Positions 45,518 through 51,819 of a DNA stretch of 64,000 nucleotides are shown in pieces. Under the pieces are notes generated by a model. It was given only the letters and a program-made list of their open reading frames with translations. It did no database searches and had not been told where the DNA came from. This DNA comes from Paraglaciecola sp030730205 (GTDB lineage: Bacteria > Pseudomonadota > Gammaproteobacteria > Enterobacterales > Alteromonadaceae), in the NCBI RefSeq assembly GCF_052119645.1, contig NZ_JBGQOM010000008.1:62001-126000 (forward strand). The letters run 5' to 3'. How positions within the stretch are numbered: position 1 is the first letter of the stretch; every line of letters begins with the position of its first letter. Position numbers and translations under genes: made by a program.

Positions 45518-46030
45518 CTACTTGCGTTTATACAACAACCCCAACGAGCCCTTTTTCCATGGCTCGGAGTAAAAATCTCCAACTTTTAACGCTGTATAAT
45601 TTTTCTTAGATACATCGAGTTTAAGAGTTTTTCCGTTATCCGCTGTTTTTATGAAGACATAGTAACTAGTTCCAGCTTTGGTGCTTTCATAAGTGTCTAG
45701 TTTTACAACAGAGCCGCTTAACTGAAAATCAGATTGGGGACCAATGAAATTGTTGAACCCTAGAACAAAACCTCCACTCATAATGAGGAGCATTGCAGCA
45801 ACAACAGTTGTTAGTGTAATTCCCTTCAATTCTCCAGATTCGCGGCGTAGGTTTGGGATTCTTTTAAAGTAAACGTAGAAGCAAATAATAACGATAGGAA
45901 CTGACAAATACTTAAACGCCCATACAAATGACGAATTTAATACTGTTTCGTACATCAGCAAGGGAACTATCGAGATGACCATAAATAGCCCGAATGACTT
46001 ATCTCCGTGCTTTTTTAAAAAATACTCCAA
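45518..46030 (-). CDS. Cassette 14: membrane protein
   Basis: About 170 residues with three predicted helices (near 12-30, 35-58, 76-95) and a C-terminal soluble part (QSDFQLSGSVVKLDTYESTKAGTSYYVFIKT). The open frame runs upstream into the attC from a GTG at 46066, but a TTG at 46030 lies 7 bases after AGGAG and is taken as the start. No recognised domain. Confidence 0.6.
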   Translation of the reverse strand: MEYFLKKHGDKSFGLFMVISIVPLLMYETVLNSSFVWAFKYLSVPIVIICFYVYFKRIPNLRRESGELKGITLTTVVAAMLLIMSGGFVLGFNNFIGPQSDFQLSGSVVKLDTYESTKAGTSYYVFIKTADNGKTLKLDVSKKNYTALKVGDFYSEPWKKGSLGLLYKRK

Positions 46031-46048
46031 TCTCAAACTCCTTTTGAT

Positions 46049-46132
46049 GCATAACGCCGCCAGCACGCGCGGTTTTGTAGTGAAGGCGAAGCCGCAACGG
46101 AGAAGCCGTCGCCGTGCCTGGCTTTGTTATAT
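46049..46132 (-). other. attC site, cassette 13
   Basis: 84 bp from GCATAAC to GTTATAT, with GC-rich arms GCCGCCAGCACGCGCGG and CCGTCGCCGTGCCTGGC. Confidence 0.82.
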
Positions 46133-46555
46133 TTATTCACAACTTTTGGTATCAATCGGAAACTCTGCTATCTCTTTGTGGCTCGAGTCTGAATAGCTAT
46201 ATTTAACCACTATTTTCATTTTACGAAATTCAGACATCGACTCAGAAGTACATACTGAATTTTGTAGTTTAGGTATCATTGTTTTCTTAAACTGATCGAT
46301 GTCCATTTCTGAAACATCGTAATTTATAAGTTTATATTTGTACGTAAACGAGTTCTTGAAACCCACCGTAGATAAAAGCTCGGTTTCACTATCTACAGTC
46401 ATTGGTAAATTTGAATTAATCTTATTTGCAGCTTGCATCAGGACGGTTGTGTAATCGGTTGGTTTTGAGAACATACCGTCCACAGCCCAACTTCCAAACA
46501 TTGCACCACCAATAGCACCAACTACAACTAATACATTCGTAGCGAATTTATTCAA
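46133..46555 (-). CDS. Cassette 13: membrane-anchored protein
   Basis: About 140 residues from a TTG start at 46555, placed after an AAGGGAAG ribosome site. One N-terminal hydrophobic, Gly-rich helix (about 8-26, VLVVVGAIGGAMFGSW) acts as anchor or signal; the rest is soluble. The frame continues upstream through the next attC from 46639 but that part is only translated attC sequence. Family unknown. Confidence 0.6.
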   Translation of the reverse strand: MNKFATNVLVVVGAIGGAMFGSWAVDGMFSKPTDYTTVLMQAANKINSNLPMTVDSETELLSTVGFKNSFTYKYKLINYDVSEMDIDQFKKTMIPKLQNSVCTSESMSEFRKMKIVVKYSYSDSSHKEIAEFPIDTKSCE

Positions 46556-46572
46556 CGGAACTTCCCTTAAAA

Positions 46573-46674
46573 ATATAACGCTCCGCATAAATGGCGGATA
46601 ACAGTTGGCTAACCTTAGCGAAGAATGAGCGCCAGCCAACTGTTAGGCGTCCATTTTAATGCGTTTGTTATGTA
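46573..46674 (-). other. attC site, cassette 12
   Basis: 102 bp from ATATAAC to GTTATGT. Contains the 12-bp pair ACAGTTGGCTAA/AGCCAACTGTTA; near twin of the site at 47162. Confidence 0.85.
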
Positions 46675-46684
46675 TTAAACGCAC

Positions 46685-47149
46685 CTATCTAAAATACCGT
46701 TTGAATAACACTGGGCAAAGAAATTTAGAATGTTCAATATCAGGTAAACTGTTACCAGGATGAGAGCAATAACTAAATACTGAATCAACAAAGTAAGCAA
46801 GATCTATAAGGTATTTATTAGCTTTTTTAGAGTGAAGAGCTTTACTTACTCGAATCTTTTTTAAGTCAGCTAAATCATTTTTATCAACTCGAAATTGGCC
46901 AAAATAAGGATCGTTAGAGTAAAATTCGATACGAAAAGCCTCACCTTCCAAAATATACTCGATATCATGGAATTTCTTCCATGATATATAACCAGCATTA
47001 TATTTTTTAGCTAGAGCAATACCTTTTTCTAAATTACCACTGCTTCTATATTTGACCAGTTTTTTGCAGCAAGCTAATAGGTATTTCTTTATTTGCTTTT
47101 GTTTAAACGGGTCAGCGTTTAATTGCTCAAGCCTATTCAATATATCCAT
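46685..47149 (-). CDS. Cassette 12: soluble protein of unknown function
   Basis: About 154 residues from ATG 47149. Predicted soluble, helical and Lys-rich (NRLEQLNADPFKQKQIKKYLLACCKKLVKY). The frame runs upstream to 47227 through the attC; that extension is nearly the same as the one before cassette 13, because the attC sites are alike, and is rejected. No domain recognised. Confidence 0.6.
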   Translation of the reverse strand: MDILNRLEQLNADPFKQKQIKKYLLACCKKLVKYRSSGNLEKGIALAKKYNAGYISWKKFHDIEYILEGEAFRIEFYSNDPYFGQFRVDKNDLADLKKIRVSKALHSKKANKYLIDLAYFVDSVFSYCSHPGNSLPDIEHSKFLCPVLFKRYFR

Positions 47150-47161
47150 ATTCAAAGTAAT

Positions 47162-47261
47162 ACATAACGCCCGCATAAATTGCGGATAACAGTTGGCTAA
47201 AATAAGCGAAGAATGAGCGCCAGCCAACTGTTAGACGTCCATTTTGATGCGTTTGTTATGT
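47162..47261 (-). other. attC site, cassette 11
   Basis: 100 bp from ACATAAC to GTTATGT; near twin of the site at 46573, with the same AACAGTTGGCT/AGCCAACTGTT stem. Confidence 0.87.
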
Positions 47262-47702
47262 GTAAACGCACTCCGTTATTTTAAACTCTGTAAACATCAC
47301 TTTGAATTTTGAACCAGAGCGTAACTCGATTATATGTTGATAATGCTCGTTTTCCGACGATATTTCGTGAGTTAACACATCACCGTGAAAAGTGTCATTG
47401 TAATTAAACTCATTGATATGACCGATTAATTCATAGGATTTAACATTGTTGTAAGTTAATACAATGTCTCGATCATGGTGCTGCCCCAGCAAGTTTAAAG
47501 TAATGGATAATGAAGCATCAAAAGGGCGTTGTTTGTTTCGATTTTCAGCAATAGTTAAAGAAGTAACCCAAGTATCGTGAAGTGACCTTGGATGGTTTAA
47601 CTCATAACGTTCTGGGTTAGCAGCGAATTCAAAAAGCTGATCAGGCATTTTTTCTTTGTTTGCTACAAGATTAGAAATATATTTATCGAAATCTGAATTC
47701 AC
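47256..47702 (-). CDS. Cassette 11: soluble protein of unknown function
   Basis: A 148-residue acidic, mainly beta-type protein. The run NLLGQHHDRDIVLTYNNVKSYEL and the HGDVLTHEIS segment look like a conserved core of a widespread unnamed family that I could not identify. No signal or membrane helix. The stop lies in the attC core. Confidence 0.68.
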   Translation of the reverse strand: MNSDFDKYISNLVANKEKMPDQLFEFAANPERYELNHPRSLHDTWVTSLTIAENRNKQRPFDASLSITLNLLGQHHDRDIVLTYNNVKSYELIGHINEFNYNDTFHGDVLTHEISSENEHYQHIIELRSGSKFKVMFTEFKITECVYT

Positions 47703-47720
47703 TTATGAACTTCCATTTAC

Positions 47721-47831
47721 ACATAACGCCCCGCTAAGGGGCAAATTGAGTGGGCTATACTTGCGCGAAGCGCCAGCCCGCGAAAATTTGTCCCGCCAGC
47801 GAAGCTGGTTAACTTGAGCGGCTTGTTAGGT
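47721..47831 (-). other. attC site, cassette 10
   Basis: 111 bp from ACATAAC to GTTAGGT, with arms GCCCCGCTAAGGGGCAAATT and AATTTGTCCCGCCAGCG. An inner GTGGGCTA..CAGCCCGC pair. Confidence 0.85.
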
Positions 47832-47849
47832 GTTTTTCCGTGCATAAAC

Positions 47850-48050
47850 TTACCACTTTCCCACAGTAAAATAAGATTCATTTGAAACAACGAAAGCTTC
47901 TTCAATGTCCCTTTGAGCTACTCCCAACTTGAATAGCTCTTGTTTTAGTTCAGTCTCGGAAAGTGGGCCAATTTTATTGGGTTCGATATTGGCTCCCGAA
48001 ATGGATATCTGGGCAACGTAACCATTATCTTGTTTTGTCACCTTAATCAT
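47850..48050 (-). CDS. Cassette 10: small soluble protein
   Basis: A 66-residue protein (MIKVTKQDNGYVAQISISGANIEPNKIGPLSETELKQ..). Short beta hairpin then a helix (ELKQELFKLGVAQRDIEEAF) are predicted. Not recognised; small size and helix-rich tail would fit an antitoxin or DNA/RNA-binding adaptor, but there is no evidence for that. Confidence 0.55.
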   Translation of the reverse strand: MIKVTKQDNGYVAQISISGANIEPNKIGPLSETELKQELFKLGVAQRDIEEAFVVSNESYFTVGKW

Positions 48051-48068
48051 AAATGTTCAACCCAGTAC

Positions 48069-48126
48069 ACCTAACGCTCAAAGCAACGGCGCGGCTTTTT
48101 GCGTCCGATGCCTTTGCTTGTTATTG
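48069..48126 (-). other. attC site, cassette 9
   Basis: 58 bp from ACCTAAC to GTTATTG; the short attC subtype carried by the ORF-less cassette family. Confidence 0.85.
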
Positions 48127-48409
48127 CGTCAACCAGATAAACTATCGCGGCTTGCCGCCTGCCCTGTTTGCACAACAACATGATTAAAATTATTACCCGC
48201 ACTGTAAAACAACCTTGAGCAAAACTGCAACGAAAAAATGCATGTTAGGTTGAACTGATGCTGATAAAACTGTTGGAAGTTTAACGGGTTGTTTGACTAA
48301 AAAAACTGAAAGATCGATTGCCAAAAAGAGTACGAGCCAACTACAACCTTTCTAACCTAAAACTTACTACCGATACTGACCGATAAGTTGTAAGACTGAA
48401 GCGCTATAA
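48075..48409 (-). repeat. ORF-less cassette family, copy 2 (cassette 9)
   Basis: 335 bp, apparently identical base for base to copies 1 and 5. No ORF is credible. Same paired segments and GC-rich palindrome. Separated from copy 1 by about 5.5 kb of other cassettes, so it moved as a cassette and not by tandem duplication. Confidence 0.88.
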
Positions 48410-48481
48410 CGCTTAACATATGGGGATTTTAGGAGCGCTGTTTCAGCGAGTAAAATTCCCACAATGATGTTTTTGTTAGGT
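48404..48481 (-). other. attC site, cassette 8
   Basis: 78 bp from CTATAAC to GTTAGGT; the GGGGATTTTAGGAGCG subtype (see 44087). Confidence 0.88.
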
Positions 48482-48496
48482 TTGTTTTTAGACATC

Positions 48497-48781
48497 CTAG
48501 TCATCAGGATACTCCGACAAATAAAACTCCATGTTTAAATTTACCATTATTTGCATGGACTGAATTGTTAGTTTACCCCCGCCACCAAACGCATCTTCTC
48601 TTGGACTGAAACCAACGTCAGCTGAATAATCACTTGGTGGTAAATCCTTGTTTTCTATTAGCCATTCTTGAAATGCTTTCATTTGATCAGGTAAGCGCCA
48701 ATTTTCAGGGAGTAAGAAAGCAACATCCGCACTTTTACCTTTTTCGTTCTTTTTCAAATGATCTGAGATTTTAATAGGCAC
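48497..48781 (-). CDS. Cassette 8: small soluble protein
   Basis: A 94-residue soluble protein with a helical middle (DQMKAFQEWLIENKDLPPS) and a glycine stretch (FGGGGKLT). No known domain. No signal peptide. Confidence 0.62.
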   Translation of the reverse strand: MPIKISDHLKKNEKGKSADVAFLLPENWRLPDQMKAFQEWLIENKDLPPSDYSADVGFSPREDAFGGGGKLTIQSMQIMVNLNMEFYLSEYPDD

Positions 48782-48788
48782 AATAAAA

Positions 48789-48851
48789 ACCTAACGCTTC
48801 GAATAGGCGGCGCGCGCTGTTTGCGCGTCGGCCCTAATTTGTTTGTTATGT
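48789..48851 (-). other. attC site, cassette 7
   Basis: 63 bp from ACCTAAC to GTTATGT. GC-rich arms GGCGGCGCGCGC and GCGCGTCGGCCC form the stem. Confidence 0.82.
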
Positions 48852-48860
48852 TTTGACAAC

Positions 48861-49106
48861 TTAAAGCGCATCAATTTTTTGAAAAGTTTTATGCACTACG
48901 TAACCAATAAAAACCAAAGGAACCGCAACTGTCCAAAGTAATGTTAGAAATAATGACATTGTAAATTGCCCACCTGATGCTCCAATAATTGCACCGAGCC
49001 CCATGCCAAACAAAAGCATTAAAATTGGCCCTAACACCAAGTAAAGTTTAATTTCATTTTTTGAATCATTGTGAAGATATTTTGTAATCATACTTTGCAC
49101 TTCCAT
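48861..49106 (-). CDS. Cassette 7: two-helix membrane protein
   Basis: An 81-residue protein with two glycine-rich membrane helices (about 22-43, LYLVLGPILMLLFGMGLGAIIG, and 50-73). It starts ATG 49106; an internal Met6 follows a second ribosome-site-like AAGTATG. Family unknown. Confidence 0.62.
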   Translation of the reverse strand: MEVQSMITKYLHNDSKNEIKLYLVLGPILMLLFGMGLGAIIGASGGQFTMSLFLTLLWTVAVPLVFIGYVVHKTFQKIDAL

Positions 49107-49118
49107 ACTCCTTTAAAA

Positions 49119-49176
49119 ACATAACGCTCAAAGCAACGGCGCGGCTTTTTGCGTCCGATGCCTTTGCTTGTTATTG
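49119..49176 (-). other. attC site, cassette 6
   Basis: 58 bp from ACATAAC to GTTATTG; short subtype of the ORF-less family. Confidence 0.85.
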
Positions 49177-49457
49177 CGCCAACCTAATGAACTATCGCGG
49201 CTTGCCGCCTGCCCTGTGAACACAACAACATGATTAAAATATTACCCGTAGACTAAACCAACCTTGAATAAAACTGCAACGAAAAATTGCATGTTAGGTT
49301 GAACCGTTTTGGATAAAAGTGCTGGAAATATATAAAGTTTATTGGGCTAAGAAATGAAAGGACGATTGCCAAAATGAGCACTAGCCAACTACAACCTAAG
49401 GAAACTAAAACTTACTACCGATACTGACCAATAAGTTGTAAGGACAAAGCGCTATAA
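49125..49457 (-). repeat. ORF-less cassette family, copy 3 (cassette 6, most divergent)
   Basis: 333 bp, an estimated 85-90% like copy 1. The short frame seen in copy 1 is stopped here, while AACTTA/TAAGTT, CAACCT/AGGTTG and GCGGCTTGCCGC are all kept. This pattern favours a non-coding role. Confidence 0.85.
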
Positions 49458-49550
49458 CGCCCAATTAAGCGGCGAATAATAGTTGGCTAAAATGTTGAAC
49501 GAAGTGAAAACAGCCAACTGTTATGAGTCCACTTGAATTGCTTGTTATGT
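49452..49550 (-). other. attC site, cassette 5
   Basis: 99 bp from CTATAAC to GTTATGT, with arms GCCCAATTAAGCGGCG and CACTTGAATTGCTTG and an inner ATAGTTGGCT/AGCCAACTGTT stem. Confidence 0.85.
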
Positions 49551-49768
49551 GCAGAGCAAGTTTAGAACTTAACCTGAACAATAACGAAGCAACCCTTAAT
49601 AAATTTATCCTTGAGCCATTAAAACCAAAAATAGAATGAAATAATAGCTTTACCGCAAAACTTGTTTTGTAATTGTGTAAAGCTTATTAGTGGCAGCTTC
49701 TAAACTAACAATGGCGAAACACACCAAAACCGTATTTTATTTTTAAAGCTTTTAGTTAAAGCACATAA
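49545..49768 (-). other. Cassette 5: second type of ORF-less cassette
   Basis: About 210 bp of body between two attC sites, unrelated to the repeated family. On the cassette strand it holds only a 24-codon GTG frame and a very short ATG frame (MAQG). CAAAACAAGTTTTG is palindromic. It may carry a promoter or a small RNA, or simply be a decayed cassette. Confidence 0.7.
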
Positions 49769-49820
49769 CGCTCAAAGCAACGGCGCGGCTTTTTGCGTCC
49801 GATGCCTTTGCTTGTTATTG
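49763..49820 (-). other. attC site, cassette 4
   Basis: 58 bp from ACATAAC to GTTATTG; short subtype of the ORF-less family. Confidence 0.85.
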
Positions 49821-50101
49821 CGCCAACCTAATGAACTATCGCGGCTTGCCGCCTGCCCTGTTAACACAACAACATGATTAAAATTATTACCCACACTGTA
49901 AAACAACCTTGATTAAAACTGCAACGAAAAATTGCATGTTAGGTTGAACTGATGCTGATAAAACTGTCGGAAGTTTAACGGGTTGTTTGGCTGAAAACGG
50001 AAAGAACGATTGCCAAAAAGAGTACGTGCCAACTACAACCTTTTGAACCTAAAACTTACTAACGATACTGACCGATAAGTTGTAAGGCTGAAGCGCCATA
50101 A
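49769..50101 (-). repeat. ORF-less cassette family, copy 4 (cassette 4)
   Basis: 333 bp with roughly 20 differences from copies 1, 2 and 5. In this copy the longest short frame begins ATGTTGTTGTGT and stops at once (TAA), so it is not coding. Directly adjacent to copy 5. Confidence 0.87.
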
Positions 50102-50153
50102 CGCTCAAAGCAACGGCGCGGCTTTTTGCGTCCGATGCCTTTGCTTGTTATTG
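50096..50153 (-). other. attC site, cassette 3
   Basis: 58 bp from CCATAAC to GTTATTG; short subtype of the ORF-less family. Confidence 0.85.
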
Positions 50154-50436
50154 CGTCAACCAGATAAACTATCGCGGCTTGCCGCCTGCCCTGTTTGCAC
50201 AACAACATGATTAAAATTATTACCCGCACTGTAAAACAACCTTGAGCAAAACTGCAACGAAAAAATGCATGTTAGGTTGAACTGATGCTGATAAAACTGT
50301 TGGAAGTTTAACGGGTTGTTTGACTAAAAAAACTGAAAGATCGATTGCCAAAAAGAGTACGAGCCAACTACAACCTTTCTAACCTAAAACTTACTACCGA
50401 TACTGACCGATAAGTTGTAAGACTGAAGCGCTATAA
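50102..50436 (-). repeat. ORF-less cassette family, copy 5 (cassette 3)
   Basis: 335 bp, apparently identical to copies 1 and 2. It is the copy nearest attI apart from two ORF cassettes, so probably the most recently inserted or the most likely to be transcribed from the integron promoter. Confidence 0.88.
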
Positions 50437-50508
50437 CGCTTTGCATATGGGGATTTTAGGAGCGTTTTTTCAGCGAGTAAAATTCCCACCATAATGCATT
50501 TGTTAGCC
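50431..50508 (-). other. attC site, cassette 2
   Basis: 78 bp from CTATAAC to GTTAGCC; the GGGGATTTTAGGAGCG subtype. Confidence 0.88.
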
Positions 50509-50952
50509 ATCAAAATTAACAATCCTATGCTGATATTGTGTTTTTGGAAAACCACAGTCTTTTCTCATTTCAGTAATGCAATTGATAAAATCTTCTTTTG
50601 ATGGAGATTTATTTATGACCGAATCCAAAAACTTAGCCATTTGATTTATAACACCTTCGCTTGCCCAAAGAGCGGCAAGATCGTAGGCTTTAAGAAATTC
50701 AATCTCCTGCTCTGAACTTGGTTTGCGTCCAGAGTCTATAAAAATTCGCATAGCAACAGCGAGGCTTGAATAAACATCTCTTCGCCGAATTAAGAGTTCA
50801 TGTTCTCTAGCTAACGAGGCTTTTTCATTTTCAATTATTCTTCCTGCCCAAATATTACCCAACCATTTAGACAAAACAAAAACTATAGCCGCACCTCCGC
50901 CAAGACTTAATGTAATTGCCCCAATAATTTCCATTAACTGTGTGAATTCCAC
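50503..50952 (-). CDS. Cassette 2: membrane-anchored helical protein
   Basis: A 149-residue protein with one N-terminal membrane helix (about 8-30, IIGAITLSLGGGAAIVFVLSKWLG) and a helical, charged cytosolic part (ENEKASLAREHELLIRRRDVYSSLAVAMRIF). This anchor-plus-helical-domain layout occurs in several uncharacterised integron and defence-island proteins; no domain was named. The stop lies in the attC core. Confidence 0.68.
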   Translation of the reverse strand: MEFTQLMEIIGAITLSLGGGAAIVFVLSKWLGNIWAGRIIENEKASLAREHELLIRRRDVYSSLAVAMRIFIDSGRKPSSEQEIEFLKAYDLAALWASEGVINQMAKFLDSVINKSPSKEDFINCITEMRKDCGFPKTQYQHRIVNFDG

Positions 50953-50968
50953 ACTTACTCTCCTTGAT

Positions 50969-51064
50969 GGCTAACGCCCAATTAACGGGCTAAAAATTGT
51001 GGGCTAAACTTGAGCGAAGCGAACAGCCCGCTGTTTTTAGTCCTTGTTGAATTGCTTGTTAGCA
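50969..51064 (-). other. attC site, cassette 1
   Basis: 96 bp from GGCTAAC to GTTAGCA. Arms GCCCAATTAACGGGC and the inner TGTGGGCTAAAC/AACAGCCCGC form a good stem. Confidence 0.86.
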
Positions 51065-51069
51065 CTCAG

Positions 51070-51576
51070 TTATGGACGGCTTACGTTGTAGCGTGCAAAG
51101 TGTTTCCATGTGCCGTCAGGTTGACTTGCTTCAAGGACGAATAGCCAAGTATTTGTGTCCGGGTTGTAGGTGAAGGTATCACGGAAAGGGCTGCTTCCGT
51201 ATGGAATCGTGAATTGAATAGAGTTGTCCGTTACGCTACCTGTACCATGTGGAATAGAGTACTTAGCGCCAAAGCTGTCCATCCAATGAGCAAAGATAGT
51301 TTCACTTTTTGTGTCGTATCCGATTATCACACGAGCCTCGTACTCAGAAGGAACTTGAACATCATTCATATGGATCTCGGTAAAAGCACCTTGCAGCGTG
51401 GGCCCTGCAGTCATCCGATAGGTGACTGGTTTGCCCATTACATCACCAGACATGACCCAATCGCCATCCAATGCTATCAAGGCTGCTGGTCTCTCCAAGA
51501 TTTTAGGGTGCTCTTGAGCATGTAAAGTACCTGCTACAAGAATCACCAACAAACCAGCTATTTTTAAAAGTCGCAT
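51070..51576 (-). CDS. Cassette 1: exported protein next to attI
   Basis: A 168-residue protein with a signal peptide (about 1-20, LLVILVAGTLHA). The mature part has a beta-rich pattern (DGDWVMSGDVMGKPVTYRMTAGPTLQGAFTEIH, FAHWMDSFGAKYSIPHGTG, FRDTFTYNPDTNTW) reminiscent of DUF1579-like lipocalin-fold proteins. As first cassette it should be the best expressed. An AAGGAAG ribosome site precedes the ATG. Confidence 0.72.
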   Translation of the reverse strand: MRLLKIAGLLVILVAGTLHAQEHPKILERPAALIALDGDWVMSGDVMGKPVTYRMTAGPTLQGAFTEIHMNDVQVPSEYEARVIIGYDTKSETIFAHWMDSFGAKYSIPHGTGSVTDNSIQFTIPYGSSPFRDTFTYNPDTNTWLFVLEASQPDGTWKHFARYNVSRP

Positions 51577-51592
51577 ATAATCTTCCTTTGAG

Positions 51593-51770
51593 TGCTAACA
51601 ATATTAATATCCGGAAAAGTTCCGTTTTTAAACACGGATTTATTCCGCTTTTCTACATTTGTCTTTTTTAACATAGTATTTATCTTACTGTATAGGTTAA
51701 ATTTATTTCCAATTCAAAAAACTCATGTTGTGGAAAGACGGAATAATTCCTAAATCTTGCTGTTATGCGG
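51593..51770. other. attI recombination region
   Basis: The first cassette starts at the core TGCTAAC (51593-51599). Between this and intI are four TTCCG or CGGAA pentamers (for example AGTTCCG, TTATTCCG, ACGGAATAA, TGCGGAAG), two pairs in opposite orientation, which could be integrase-binding repeats. Limits of attI are inferred from position. Confidence 0.7.
51689..51717 (-). promoter_or_regulatory. Candidate cassette promoter (Pc)
   Basis: On the minus strand TTGAAT (51717-51712) and TATACA (51694-51689) are separated by exactly 17 bases and point into the array, about 115 bp before the first cassette start. Both hexamers match 4 of 6 consensus bases. It is the best leftward promoter seen. 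Confidence 0.5.
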
Positions 51771-51785
51771 AAGTTTTACTATAAC
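51757..51785 (+). promoter_or_regulatory. intI: intI promoter candidate
   Basis: TTGCTG (51757-51762) and TATAAC (51780-51785) with a 17-bp spacer, 35 bases before the intI ATG. The -10 abuts the LexA box. Confidence 0.65.
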
Positions 51786-51800
51786 TGTACAAATAAACAG
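51785..51800. promoter_or_regulatory. LexA (SOS) box upstream of intI
   Basis: CTGTACAAATAAACAG is a perfect CTGT-N8-ACAG operator. It sits inside a longer perfect inverted repeat (ACTATAACTGT / ACAGTTATAGT, 51778-51807) and overlaps the -10 region of intI. LexA control of integrases is established for other integrons; here it is read directly from the sequence. Confidence 0.88.
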
Positions 51801-51819
51801 TTATAGTAAGGACGCTTAA

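Noticed and set aside
46556..46639. N-terminal extension of the cassette 13 ORF (begins MAGAHSSL)
   Set aside because: It is translated attC sequence; an almost identical extension precedes cassette 12 (47150-47227) only because the two attC sites are alike. Starts with ribosome sites or ATG lie downstream.
49575..49720. 24-codon GTG frame in cassette 5
   Set aside because: Too short and without ribosome site or support from a second copy.
50102..50230. Short frame MLLCKQGRRQAAIVYL.. in the ORF-less cassette
   Set aside because: It runs through the attC, has no ribosome site and is stopped early in copies 3 and 4.
50270..50282. GTTAGGTTGAAC inside the ORF-less cassette as a second attC core
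   Set aside because: No matching AAC core and arm at a suitable distance; it is part of the CAACCT/AGGTTG pair.
42237..50440. The five repeats as a CRISPR or tandem satellite
   Set aside because: Units are 333-335 bp, dispersed, each with its own attC and separated by other cassettes; no short repeat-spacer pattern.
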